This document shows positions 17,500-26,612 of a stretch of 64,000 nt of DNA, one piece after another. Made by a program: the position numbers and the translations under genes. Within the stretch, counting starts at the first letter, position 1. Each line of letters starts with the position of its first letter. Below the pieces are notes generated by a model. That model worked only from the letters and a program-made list of their open reading frames with translations, was not told where the DNA came from and searched no databases. Source of the stretch: Paraburkholderia kururiensis JCM 10599 = LMG 19447 (GTDB lineage Bacteria; Pseudomonadota; Gammaproteobacteria; Burkholderiales; Burkholderiaceae); NCBI RefSeq assembly GCF_003986935.1, contig NZ_RJZE01000008.1:208900-272899 (forward strand). Reading direction: 5' to 3'.

Positions 17500-18501
17500 C
17501 TACGCCGCAGCGCGATGCACCCAGATCACCGCAGTCCACGAGAAGTTACCCACGCCGTAGCGCGCAATCAGCGTGTCGATGCGTGCATTGATACGCGCCG
17601 AGTGAATCCGGCAATGCACGATGAAATAGCCGCTGTTCACGCCGACCATCGCGCCGTCGGGCAGCGCGGTGCTGCCCGATGTGGGCGCGAGCGTTTCCGC
17701 GATGTCGCCCGTGCTCACGAAGTACGCGGTGCCGCGGCGCTCCACGAGCCGATGCGCCTGGCTGCGCGTGAGCGTGGGAATGGCCGCCACCAGCACCGGT
17801 TCGCTCGCGGTGTTCACGTTCACGCTGGTGAGGTCGGGCAGTACGGTGAGAAAGGGCGCGAGGGCCTGGATGGTCTTGTCGTCGTAGCCGGGAATGCGCG
17901 TGAGATCGTCGACGGAAACCACTTGCAGCGGCCACTCCGCCGAGCCGTTCGACTCGCTCAGCGAACGCACGAGGTACGCGGCCGTCTGCTGCGCGAGCGC
18001 GGAATTGAGTCCGAGTTCGCCCAGCAACCGACGGTAGGCGAGTACGCCCTCCGCATTGGGCTGCCACGGTTGCCCCGGCGCCGCGCGTGCGACGAGGTTC
18101 ATCACGTTGAACTTCGCCTGCGCATCTTCCACGTTGCCCGAAATGGAGGCGCGCGCAAGCTCGCTATTGAGCGCGGCGGCTTCGGGCGGCAGGAAATCGC
18201 CCAGTTGTACGTCGCTTACCGGTGCGGACCACGACTGCCCCAGGTACGTCACGTTCGACGTCGCGCTCTGCGCGCGCAACACGGTACGCGCCCATTCCAC
18301 AGCGGCACGCTCCGACCACAGGGTTTGCGCAGTGAGACGCTGGTTCTCGACGTCGCGGGTGGCCACCTGTTCGCGCCACAGCACGCTTGCCGCGAGCGTG
18401 GCCGCAAGCGCGACCACGAGCAGCACCGTAATGATCGCGATGCCGCGTTCGCGGCGCGGACGCTTCAATCGTGCTGCGCGATGGTCGGCGTCGGAGTCCA
18501 T
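17500..18501 (-). CDS. gspK: Type II secretion minor pseudopilin GspK
   Basis: 333 aa from the ATG at 18501; the open frame runs further upstream but the prepilin leader starts here. Basic leader R-P-R-R-E-R-G then I-A-I-I-T-V-L-L-V-V, lacking Glu5 as is normal for GspK. The body has helix-hairpin-like segments (I-P-G-Y-D-D, V-N-V-N-T-A-S-E-P-V-L). GspK caps the pseudopilus tip with GspI and GspJ, neither of which is in the window. Detached from the main gsp run by the regulatory genes and on the opposite strand. Confidence 0.88.
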   Translation of the reverse strand: MDSDADHRAARLKRPRRERGIAIITVLLVVALAATLAASVLWREQVATRDVENQRLTAQTLWSERAAVEWARTVLRAQSATSNVTYLGQSWSAPVSDVQLGDFLPPEAAALNSELARASISGNVEDAQAKFNVMNLVARAAPGQPWQPNAEGVLAYRRLLGELGLNSALAQQTAAYLVRSLSESNGSAEWPLQVVSVDDLTRIPGYDDKTIQALAPFLTVLPDLTSVNVNTASEPVLVAAIPTLTRSQAHRLVERRGTAYFVSTGDIAETLAPTSGSTALPDGAMVGVNSGYFIVHCRIHSARINARIDTLIARYGVGNFSWTAVIWVHRAAA

Positions 18502-18533
18502 GTGCAGGTGCCCACGGTGGTGAAGGGAGCGCG

Positions 18534-19127
18534 TCAGGCTTCGAACGCGAGCCACGCGTGAACGATGCTCGCATGCGCGGATGACGATATGCCGAACGCC
18601 GTCGCAAGACACGCTGCGGGAAGCACGAGCGCGTTGGGCCGGCTGCCGAGTGCCATTTCGGCGAGCGGACGAAGTAATGCATCGATGGCCCCGGTGGTCC
18701 ACAGCGCCGCGACAAACAGCGCGCAGCACGTCGCCATGCTGACCAGAAAGAAGCGCAGCGCGACGGCGCGGCGGCTCGTGAACGGCGCGCGATGATGCTG
18801 CTGGTTCACCTCGATGATGGCGATGCCGCTCGCAATGGGCACGATCGCCATGGTCGCGGCCCAGAAGAGCGGCTGGTCGCTGTGCGGATTAATGACAAGC
18901 AGAATGCCGATGGCCCAGAACGGCGGCGCAAGCAACGTGAGCGCGACCCACGAAAGCGACTGCCACGCGAGCCACGGCGTGCGCCAGCGCAGCGGCAGCC
19001 GCGGGTCGTCGTGCGAAAGCGACCCGGCAAGTGGGGCACGCGCATGAACCGAGGTGGCGAAGGCGCCCGTGAGCCTCGCCAGCAACCAACGCAAAAGCCA
19101 ACGCAAAAACCCCGTGGTGATCAACAT
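18534..19127 (-). CDS. Unknown multi-pass membrane protein upstream of gspK
   Basis: 197 aa with four to five hydrophobic stretches (around 55-80, 88-107, 125-150, 160-185) and a basic N-terminus. Its stop is 32 bp before gspK on the same strand, so the two are probably co-transcribed. No family recognised. It is not a GspI, GspJ or GspN by any visible motif. Confidence 0.6.
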   Translation of the reverse strand: MLITTGFLRWLLRWLLARLTGAFATSVHARAPLAGSLSHDDPRLPLRWRTPWLAWQSLSWVALTLLAPPFWAIGILLVINPHSDQPLFWAATMAIVPIASGIAIIEVNQQHHRAPFTSRRAVALRFFLVSMATCCALFVAALWTTGAIDALLRPLAEMALGSRPNALVLPAACLATAFGISSSAHASIVHAWLAFEA

Positions 19128-19688
19128 GAACGTTCTTGCCCTTCTGCTTTTCCCTGTATTGGATAAGACGTAGCAAAGCGGGCTATGCCGCAGCTTATTG
19201 AGGCCGCGTCTTTATGCGTAATCGCGTAGACGTCATATGGCTGTCATTTGCGGCGTCGGTTTTGAACGCCGTTTCCCAGAGTGTGATTTCTTCCACGTCC
19301 GCTGCCGGAGTGCGTCCGGCACCGCAATTCAAGGCTCGTTGGCGGCCTCCACGTCGCTCCGAATTATTCGGGTAGCTGTCACAAAAACTTACGATGGAAA
19401 GACGACGATTGATTTCTTCAGGACAGGCGCCAAAGCGATTCGCACAAAAAAATATGCGGTATTGAGTCGCCCAATGCGTCCAGGAAGATAAGAGCCACCG
19501 CTTGCCATTCGGTGCGCAGCTATTCAAGGCGAAAGCGGATTGCCCGCCATTCGCCAAAGAGGTTTGCGCGCACAACCAGGCCGGGCGTGGATACCGTAGA
19601 CCAGGCGGTGCGGGCCATCCGCTGCCGCGCATGCGGGTAGCGGCCTCGTTCGTGAGGCGCGCCGCGGGGCATAAGAGGCGCGAAAAGC
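19128..19688. other. Intergenic region without a convincing gene
   Basis: About 560 bp, AT-richer around 19200-19480. Short frames on both strands have no recognisable motifs or ribosome sites. It probably contains the divergent promoters of the gspK-side pair and the DUF4915 gene. Confidence 0.4.
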
Positions 19689-20837
19689 GTGGAACAGATC
19701 GAAGAAGGCGAGGGCGTCGATAGGCCGGCACGGGGAACCGATGGCGCGTCTGCCGGGGGCAGTGTCGACGAACCGTTCATCAACCTGCGCGACACCGGTC
19801 GGTTTCTCGACGTGCTCGCGTCGCTCAAATGCTCGCTTGCGCTGAGCCGCCGCCCGTCCGGCGTCGCGCTGCTCGGCGTGGAAAACGGCGTGCCCACGCT
19901 TTCTGCGTGCCTGCTGCCGCGCTCCATGGGCATGACCGTGAGCGGCAACCGCCTCGCGGTGGCCACCATCCACGAGTTGATGATCTTCGCAAACGTGTCG
20001 AACCTGGCGCCGCTCTACCCGGGTCGCCCCGGCCATTACGACGCCGTGTTCGTGCCGCGCGTTTCGTACTACACCGGCGACCTCGATCTGCACGACATGG
20101 TGTTCGACAAACACATCGTGCTTGCCGTGAACACGCGCTACTCGTGCATCTGCGTGATAGACGGCTACTTCAATTTCACGCCGATCTGGCAGCCGCCGTT
20201 CGTCACCGACTTCGGCCCCGACGACCGCTGCCACCTCAACGGCATGGCATTTCACGACGGCAAGGTGCGTTACGCGACGGCGCTCGGCGAAACCAACACG
20301 CCGTTCGGCTGGCGCAAGCAGATGGCAACAGGCGGCATCGTGATGGAGGTGCCGTCGGGCCGCATCGTCGCGTCCGGACTTTCCATGCCGCATTCGCCGC
20401 GCCTGATCGGCGGTCGGCTCTTCGTGCTGGAAGGCGGGCGTGGGCACGTGCTGGAAATCGACCCGGCCAGCGGCGCGAAGCGTGTGATCGCCACGCTGCC
20501 GGGTTTCACACATGGCCTCGCCGAATACGGCGGCGTGCTGTTCGTCGGGCTTTCGCGGCTGCGCGACAAGCGCGGCTCGCAAGGGCTGCCTATCGAGCGC
20601 GAATCTGCTGCGCTCGTGGCGGGCGTTGCGGCGCTCGATGCCCGCACGGGCGAAGTGCTGGGCACGCTGCAATTCGAAAACGGCGTGGACGAAGTGTTCG
20701 ACGTGCAGGTGATGCCCAACATCCTGCGCGGCGAAATTCTCGGCCCGCGGCAATGGGCCGAAACGCCTTCCATCGCGACGATGAAAGGCGGCTTCTGGCA
20801 GCAGCGTCCGCGCGAAGAAGACGAGCCGCCAACTTGA
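19689..20837 (+). CDS. TIGR03032 / DUF4915 family protein
   Basis: 382 aa from a GTG at 19689; no usable ATG lies near. It has the family pattern of a beta-propeller-like protein: L-G-V-E-N-G-V-P, V-F-V-P-R-V-S-Y-Y-T-G-D-L-D-L-H-D, C-H-L-N-G-M-A, A-T-A-L-G-E-T-N-T-P-F-G-W-R and L-F-V-L-E-G-G-R-G. No signal peptide, so probably cytoplasmic. Function unknown; from memory the family turns up near surface-protein and carbohydrate-modification genes. APS kinase follows within 200 bp, which hints at sulfation chemistry, but that is inference. Confidence 0.8.
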   Translation: MEQIEEGEGVDRPARGTDGASAGGSVDEPFINLRDTGRFLDVLASLKCSLALSRRPSGVALLGVENGVPTLSACLLPRSMGMTVSGNRLAVATIHELMIFANVSNLAPLYPGRPGHYDAVFVPRVSYYTGDLDLHDMVFDKHIVLAVNTRYSCICVIDGYFNFTPIWQPPFVTDFGPDDRCHLNGMAFHDGKVRYATALGETNTPFGWRKQMATGGIVMEVPSGRIVASGLSMPHSPRLIGGRLFVLEGGRGHVLEIDPASGAKRVIATLPGFTHGLAEYGGVLFVGLSRLRDKRGSQGLPIERESAALVAGVAALDARTGEVLGTLQFENGVDEVFDVQVMPNILRGEILGPRQWAETPSIATMKGGFWQQRPREEDEPPT

Positions 20838-21005
20838 CACGCGGCGACGGGCGGCGCGCAGGTGGTTCGATGCCATGCGATGCGTTGCGACACAAAAAAT
20901 ATGCGGGATACGTGCGGGCGTTTCGTCATTGTCCTTAGAGACCGATTCTGGTGAGACCGCTGGTCGAATGTGAGCGGACGCAAAACGCGCGAGGCGAAGG
21001 TCACG

Positions 21006-21611
21006 ATGCAAACAACAGGGTGGGATGAAGGCGACGCGAGCGGCGGCGTGCTGTGGATGACGGGCCTGCCCGGCGCGGGCAAGTCCACGCTTGCGCAGGC
21101 GCTGCATCGTGAGTTGCGTGGGCTGGGCGTGCGGTCGGTCGTGCTGGATGGCGACCATCTGCGCGGCGGCTTGAATCGCGATCTCGGTTTTTCATGCCGG
21201 GACCGCTTCGAGAACGTGCGGCGCGTGGCCGAAGTCGCAGCGCTCTTTGCCGATGCAGGGCTGATCGCGATCGTCGCCCTGGTATCGCCGCTTGCCGCGA
21301 TGCGGACGCAGGCGCGAGCGCTTGTGGGTCAGCGCTTTCGCGAGGTGTATGTGAACGCGCCGCTCGAAGTCTGCGAGGCGCGCGACCCGAAGGGGCTGTA
21401 CAGGAAGGCGCGGGCCGGGCACCTGCCGGAGTTCACAGGCGTATCCGCACCGTATGAAGCGCCAGGGCAAGCGGAGCTGACGTTAGACACGGCAAACGCT
21501 CCACTCGCTGTGTGCGTGAGCGATCTGTTGCAGTACACGTTGGCAGAGTTTTCGGGCGCCGCCGCAACGCAGCCTGACTTGAGGCGTTATCTGAGTCTGG
21601 CAAGGCGATAG
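21006..21611 (+). CDS. cysC: Adenylyl-sulfate kinase (APS kinase)
   Basis: 201 aa from the ATG at 21006 with AAGG upstream; a GTG at 20970 gives 12 more residues. Walker A G-L-P-G-A-G-K-S-T near residue 21, then L-D-G-D-H-L-R-G-G-L-N and L-G-F-S-x-x-D-R-x-E-N-V-R-R, the APS-binding signature, and D-P-K-G-L-Y-R-K-A-R. It phosphorylates adenosine 5'-phosphosulfate to PAPS. No ATP sulfurylase or PAPS reductase is adjacent, so supplying PAPS for a sulfotransferase is as likely as assimilation. Confidence 0.9.
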   Translation: MQTTGWDEGDASGGVLWMTGLPGAGKSTLAQALHRELRGLGVRSVVLDGDHLRGGLNRDLGFSCRDRFENVRRVAEVAALFADAGLIAIVALVSPLAAMRTQARALVGQRFREVYVNAPLEVCEARDPKGLYRKARAGHLPEFTGVSAPYEAPGQAELTLDTANAPLAVCVSDLLQYTLAEFSGAAATQPDLRRYLSLARR

Positions 21612-21767
21612 AAGAAACCTGCTGAATCGTGTCCGTGCTTCGGCCATGAAGATCAGGGTTACTAAACAAGTATCACGAATCTGAAACATTGCTGTGTTAC
21701 CTGGCGGGCGCAGACCGAAGGAATCGCCGGACACACAGCGGTCCAGTTTGACAAAGGGGAATGGCGC

Positions 21768-23447
21768 ATGCCGCCAACAGTAGACGGGGAACGACTGGAA
21801 CGGATGCGGCACGGCGGGCGACACCGCCTGGCGGGGGTCGCGCTGGTGGGCGGCTTGAGTCTCGGCTCGGCGGCACGCGCGGCCGATGCCACGCCACAGG
21901 CGCAACAGGCAACTCAGCCAGCAACGCAGCCAGCAGCGCAGCCGGCCACGACCGCACCGCAGACCTTCGACGTGAACGAGTTCATTGTGCGCGGAAACAC
22001 CACACTGTCGAGCCTCGATATCGAGAAGGCCGTGTACCCGTTCGAAGGACCGGGGCGCACGCTGGCGGACGTCAATGGCGCGCGCGAGTCGCTGCAGAAG
22101 GTCTATCAGGACAAGGGCTATCAGTCCGTCGTGGTGGAACTGCCGCAGCAGCAGGTGAAGAACGGCGTGATCGTGCTGCAGGTGGTGGAGGCGAAGGTGG
22201 GGCGCCTGCGCGTGGAAGGTGCGCAATACAACTCGCCGCAGAACATTCGCGACGCCGTGCCCGCACTCGCGGAAGGCACCGTGCCCGACTTCAACCAGGC
22301 CCAGCAGCAACTGGCGGACCTCAACCGTTCACAGGACCGCCAGGTGATTCCGGTGCTCAAGCCCGGCGCGCTGCCGCAGACGCTGGACGTGGACCTGAAG
22401 GTGGACGACCACAGCCCGCTGCACGGCACGTTCGAACTCAACAACGACAACAGCCCCGGCACCTCGCTGCTGCGCACGAGCGCGACGCTCAGCTACTCGA
22501 ATCTCTGGCAGCTTGGGCACGTGATTTCGGGCACGTATCTACTGGCGCCCCAGCATCCCGACGACGCGCGCGTCTACTCGTTCTCGTACCTCGCGCCGTT
22601 CCGGGACTCGCACTGGAGCCTGCTCGCGACCGTGCTGCATTCGGACAGCAACGTGGCGTCCGTGGGCGGCACGAACGTGCTCGGCAAAGGCACCACGTTC
22701 GGTCTCACCGCGATCTACACGCTGCCTTCCACGGACACCTACGCACAGTCCGCGAGCGTGGAGATAGACCGCAAGCACTACGACGAGAACGTGAGCCTGG
22801 CAGGCCAGGGCGCGTCGAGCGCGCCGCTCACGTATGTGCCGGTCACGTTCTCGTACAACGGCCAGCTTGCGCTGAAGCAGTCGCAAACGGCGTTCTCCGC
22901 CTCGCTCACCACGAACATTCGCGGCGTGGGCAGCGACTGGAACGCATGGGACAACAAGCGTTACAACGCGACGCCTGACTTCGTCTACGGCAAGTTCGAC
23001 GTCAATCACACGCAGCGTTTTGCCAACGACATGCAGGCGAACGCGCACGTCAGCGCGCAACTCTCGAACTCGCCGCTCGTGTCGAGCGAGCAGTTCGCAG
23101 CGGGCGGCATGAACAGCGTGCGCGGCTACATGCAGGCGGAAGACACGGCGGACAGCGGCGTGATCGGTTCGCTCGAATTGCGCAGCCCTTCGCTTGCGAA
23201 GTACCTGGGCAGCAACGTCAACGAGTGGCGTTTCCACGCGTTCGTCGATGCCGCGCACCTGTGGCTGTTGAGCCCGCTACCCGAGCAGACCTCGAGCTTC
23301 AACCTGCTCAGCGTCGGCTTCGGCACGCGCGTGCAGATCTTCAAGTATGCGAGCGCGGATTTCGAGGCCGGCTGGCCGCTGAAGGCGGGCGTCTATACGC
23401 GGCAGTACAGCCCGCGCTTCGATTTCTACGTGCGGGTGGGGTTCTGA
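21768..23447 (+). CDS. TpsB-type outer-membrane transporter (ShlB/FhaC/HecB family, PdtB-like)
   Basis: 559 aa. Signal peptide to about A-R-A-A-D, a Thr/Gln/Pro/Ala repeat linker, POTRA domains about 65-140 (F-D-V-N-E-F-I-V-R-G-N-T-T-L) and 142-215, then a 16-strand barrel with the conserved loop motif V-R-G-Y near 450 and a C-terminal Phe. Two-partner secretion pores export large filamentous exoproteins; the probable partner is the truncated gene at the left edge. First gene of a forward run; the next begins in an overlapping TGATG. Confidence 0.93.
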   Translation: MPPTVDGERLERMRHGGRHRLAGVALVGGLSLGSAARAADATPQAQQATQPATQPAAQPATTAPQTFDVNEFIVRGNTTLSSLDIEKAVYPFEGPGRTLADVNGARESLQKVYQDKGYQSVVVELPQQQVKNGVIVLQVVEAKVGRLRVEGAQYNSPQNIRDAVPALAEGTVPDFNQAQQQLADLNRSQDRQVIPVLKPGALPQTLDVDLKVDDHSPLHGTFELNNDNSPGTSLLRTSATLSYSNLWQLGHVISGTYLLAPQHPDDARVYSFSYLAPFRDSHWSLLATVLHSDSNVASVGGTNVLGKGTTFGLTAIYTLPSTDTYAQSASVEIDRKHYDENVSLAGQGASSAPLTYVPVTFSYNGQLALKQSQTAFSASLTTNIRGVGSDWNAWDNKRYNATPDFVYGKFDVNHTQRFANDMQANAHVSAQLSNSPLVSSEQFAAGGMNSVRGYMQAEDTADSGVIGSLELRSPSLAKYLGSNVNEWRFHAFVDAAHLWLLSPLPEQTSSFNLLSVGFGTRVQIFKYASADFEAGWPLKAGVYTRQYSPRFDFYVRVGF

Positions 23448-25348
23448 TGAACGCGGCCCGCATGCACCACCTTGACCGGTTTCCATCTGTCGTGCCGGCC
23501 GTTGCCGCCGGCTTATCGGGGAGCAAGACTGTGAAGCGAGCGTTATTTCTCTTTCTGTCGGCCGTGACCGTGCTGTTGGGTTGCATGCCGGGCGTAGCCA
23601 ACGCGTGGTGGCAGAACGACTGGTCGTATCGCAAGGCGATCACCATCGACACGAGCCCGAAGGGCGTGAATGTATCGGAGTCCGCAGGACGCATGCCACT
23701 GCTGATCCGGCTGCATTCGGGCAACTTCCAGTTCGACGGCCTGCAAGACAGCGGCGCCGACATCCGCTTCGTCGCGGCAGACGACAAGACGCCGCTCAAT
23801 TACCAGATCGAGCAATACGACCCCGTGCTGGGCGTGGCGCTCGTCTGGATCGACGTGCCGCAGATGCCTGCAGGCGCCGCGCAGTCCATCTGGATGTACT
23901 ACGGCAACAAGAAAGCGCCGGACGGCAGCAAGCCCGCGGAGACGTTCGACGCGGACTACACGCTCGTGTATCACTTCAACGGCGCGTCGGGCACGCCGCC
24001 CAAAGACGCCACGGCCTACGCGAACAATGCGCAGAAAGCGCCGTTCAAGACCATCGAAGACGGCGTGATCGGCAAGGGCGCGCAGTTCGACGGCAGCACG
24101 CCGTTGAATCTGCCCGCGAGTCCGTCGCTGGCCGTGAGCGCGGGCGGCAGCTTCACGTTCAGCGTGTGGGCGAAGCCTGCGGCCCTTGCGCCGAACACGC
24201 TCCTCTACAGCCGTCGCGATGGTGCGAACGCGCTCTTGATCGGCCTCGACAACGGCGTGCCGTTTGCCGAGGTGGATGGCGGTGCCACGCCCGTTCGCGT
24301 GGCAGCCACAGCGCCGGTAGCCGCAGCACAGTGGACGCATGTAGCCGTGACCGCAGACGGCAAGAACCTCACGCTCTACGTGAACGGCAAGCAGGCCGCG
24401 CAGGCGGCCGCCACGCTGCCCGCGCTGGCGGGTGCCGCCGCCGTGGGCGGCGACGTGGCCGGTGCGGGCAGCGCGCCCGCCGGCTTCGCGGGCTTCAACG
24501 GATCGATGGACGAACTACGCCTCTCGAAGGTGGCGCGCTCGTCCGCGCTCATTTCGCTCGATGCCCTGTCGCAAGGCTCCGAATCGAAGCTCGTGGGCTA
24601 CGGTGCCGACGAAAAGCAGTCGGGTTTCGGGTTCGGCTACTTCGGCATCATCGTGCAGTCCGTGACGGTGGACGCGTGGGTTGTCATCGCGATCCTGCTG
24701 GGCATGGCCGTCGTTTCGTGGATCGTGATGTGGACGAAGGCCGGCTACGTAGGCACCGTGGACCGCGCGAACAACTACTTCGTGCAGCGCTTTCGCGAAG
24801 TGGCGGGACGGCACCTTACGGGCCTCGCTCACGTGGACGAAGCCACCGAGGAAGGGCGGCGCCTGCGCCAGTCGTCGCTGTACCGGCTCTACAAGGCGGG
24901 CGTGCAGGAAATTCATAGCCGCGTCGACGAAACCGGCCGCGCGGTGATCACGAGCGAATCCATCGAAGCGATTCGCGCCTCCATGGACGCCACGCTCGTG
25001 CGCGAAAACCAGCGTCTTTCGAAGTCGATGGTGCTGCTCACCATCGCGATTTCGGGCGGCCCGTTCCTCGGTCTGCTGGGTACGGTGGTGGGCGTGATGA
25101 TCACGTTCGCCGCGATTGCCGCAGCGGGCGACGTGAACGTGAACGCCATCGCGCCGGGTATTGCCGCTGCATTGCTTGCCACCGTGACGGGCCTCTTCGT
25201 CGCCATTCCCGCGCTCTTTGGCTACAACTACCTGCTCATTCGCAACAAGAATGTGACGGCGAACATGCAGGTGTTCGTCGACGAATTCGTGACGCGCCTT
25301 GCCGAAGCGCATCGCAGCCATCGCGATCACGCGGTGCTGGCCGACTGA
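23447..25348 (+). CDS. ExbB/TolQ-type proton channel with DUF2341 and LamG-like ectodomain
   Basis: 633 aa. The ATG at 23447 overlaps the tpsB stop; a GTG at 23531 with GGGGAG upstream gives a cleaner signal peptide. Order: signal peptide, DUF2341 (about 55-165: W-W-Q-N-D-W-S-Y-R-K, I-W-M-Y-Y-G-N), a LamG-like jelly-roll (about 170-390: Y-H-F-N-G, L-Y-V-N-G-K, M-D-E-L-R), one transmembrane helix near 405-430, then the MotA/TolQ/ExbB core with helices near 527-553 and 565-595 (L-G-L-L-G-T-V-V-G-V-M). A sugar- or surface-binding periplasmic module is thus fused to a proton channel subunit. Partner ExbD follows. Confidence 0.9.
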   Translation: MNAARMHHLDRFPSVVPAVAAGLSGSKTVKRALFLFLSAVTVLLGCMPGVANAWWQNDWSYRKAITIDTSPKGVNVSESAGRMPLLIRLHSGNFQFDGLQDSGADIRFVAADDKTPLNYQIEQYDPVLGVALVWIDVPQMPAGAAQSIWMYYGNKKAPDGSKPAETFDADYTLVYHFNGASGTPPKDATAYANNAQKAPFKTIEDGVIGKGAQFDGSTPLNLPASPSLAVSAGGSFTFSVWAKPAALAPNTLLYSRRDGANALLIGLDNGVPFAEVDGGATPVRVAATAPVAAAQWTHVAVTADGKNLTLYVNGKQAAQAAATLPALAGAAAVGGDVAGAGSAPAGFAGFNGSMDELRLSKVARSSALISLDALSQGSESKLVGYGADEKQSGFGFGYFGIIVQSVTVDAWVVIAILLGMAVVSWIVMWTKAGYVGTVDRANNYFVQRFREVAGRHLTGLAHVDEATEEGRRLRQSSLYRLYKAGVQEIHSRVDETGRAVITSESIEAIRASMDATLVRENQRLSKSMVLLTIAISGGPFLGLLGTVVGVMITFAAIAAAGDVNVNAIAPGIAAALLATVTGLFVAIPALFGYNYLLIRNKNVTANMQVFVDEFVTRLAEAHRSHRDHAVLAD

Positions 25349-25367
25349 CTGCGACGAGGAGAACGCC

Positions 25368-25778
25368 ATGCAGGTTCAGGACGACGACAAGCCCTACGAC
25401 GACATCAACATCACGCCGATGCTCGACCTGGCGTATGTGCTGCTCATCATCTTCATCATCATGACCACGGCGTCGGTGCAGGGCATTCGCGTCGATCTGC
25501 CGAAGGCGAGTTCGTCCACGAGCCTCGCGAAGCCGAAGACGAAGGCGATTACGGTGTCCGACTCGGGCCAGATTTTTCTCGACGCGTACCCCGTCACGAT
25601 GGACGAACTCGAGAGCCGGCTGCGTACCGAGAAGGCGACCAATCCCGACGTGCCCATCGTGCTCAAGGGCGATGCCACCGTGCAGTACCAGCGCGTGATG
25701 GATGTGCTCGATCTGCTGAGACGCCTCGATCTTTCGCAGGTGGGGCTCGTCACGGGCAAGGCGAAGCAGGGCGGCTAG
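25368..25778 (+). CDS. ExbD/TolR-type biopolymer transport protein
   Basis: 136 aa with ribosome site GAGGAGAA. Single N-terminal transmembrane helix with the essential Asp in P-M-L-D-L-A-Y (Asp20), the proton-conducting residue of ExbD, and a periplasmic domain ending L-D-L-S-Q-V-G-L-V. Forms the motor with the upstream ExbB-like protein and the downstream TonB. Corresponds by context to exbD2 of the P. aeruginosa pdt region. Confidence 0.93.
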   Translation: MQVQDDDKPYDDINITPMLDLAYVLLIIFIIMTTASVQGIRVDLPKASSSTSLAKPKTKAITVSDSGQIFLDAYPVTMDELESRLRTEKATNPDVPIVLKGDATVQYQRVMDVLDLLRRLDLSQVGLVTGKAKQGG

Positions 25779-25787
25779 GAACGCGCA

Positions 25788-26489
25788 ATGGAAACCACCT
25801 ACAACGGCGGCGCGCCCGGCAACGGCCCGGGCCGCTACATCAAGCCGGTTCTGATCGTGCTGGTGCTGGCGGGGCTCGCTGCGCTCGTCTGGCATTTCGC
25901 GAGCGACACGGCCGGCGTGAAGCGCGTAACGGCACCGCAGGTGACCACGGTCATTCCGTTGCCGCCGCCCCCGCCTCCACCGCCGAAGCAGAAGCCGCCG
26001 CCCGAGAAGATCAAGGACGAGGTGAAGACGCCCGTGGACCGGCCCACCGTTGCGCCGAAACCGGCCGAAGCGCCAAAACCTTCGGATAACCAACCGAGGC
26101 AGATGACGATGAATGCGCCGGCCCAGGCGGGCACGGACAGCTTCAACATCGGCGCGGGCGACGGTTCCGGCATGGTGGGCAGCGGCGGCGGGGGGCGCTT
26201 TGGCAACGCGAGCTACAACACCTACATGGTCTACGTGCTGCAACGCGCGATCGAACAGGACAAGGGCGTACAGGAAGCGGGCGGCAGCCGCTTCACGGGC
26301 AGCCTGAATCTCTGGATGGAGCCGACCGGCCGCATCACGAAGGTGACCATCGCGCAGTCCACGGGCGACGCGAAGATCGACGCGGCTGTGGTCGCGGCCA
26401 TCGAAGCGCTCGGGAAGGTGGATGAAGCACCGCCGCCATCCACGACGTGGCCGGTGCTCGTGAAGCTGCAGGGGCGCAAGCCGGCCTAG
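25788..26489 (+). CDS. TonB-like energy transducer
   Basis: 233 aa. N-terminal transmembrane anchor about 18-36, a proline stretch (eight Pro in a row near 58-66) and Pro/Lys linker, a Gly-rich segment near 120-140, and a TonB C-terminal domain about 145-230 (F-T-G-S-L-N-L-W-M-E-P-T-G-R-I). It should couple the ExbBD proton flow to an outer-membrane partner. No classical TonB-dependent receptor is in the window, so the TpsB or porin neighbours are the candidates. Confidence 0.88.
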   Translation: METTYNGGAPGNGPGRYIKPVLIVLVLAGLAALVWHFASDTAGVKRVTAPQVTTVIPLPPPPPPPPKQKPPPEKIKDEVKTPVDRPTVAPKPAEAPKPSDNQPRQMTMNAPAQAGTDSFNIGAGDGSGMVGSGGGGRFGNASYNTYMVYVLQRAIEQDKGVQEAGGSRFTGSLNLWMEPTGRITKVTIAQSTGDAKIDAAVVAAIEALGKVDEAPPPSTTWPVLVKLQGRKPA

Positions 26490-26612
26490 CGCGGGCACGA
26501 ACGAAAGAGCCGGGCGGGCAACGACAGACGTAACGACATACGGCAATCGAAAGCGGCAGGCACCGTCGACCCGGCGGTGCCAGGCAAAACAACAGGTATG
26601 TGGAGAGCATTG

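Noticed and set aside
19195..19731. Minus-strand open frame in the spacer before the DUF4915 gene
   Set aside because: No ribosome site, no motif and unusual composition; considered non-coding.
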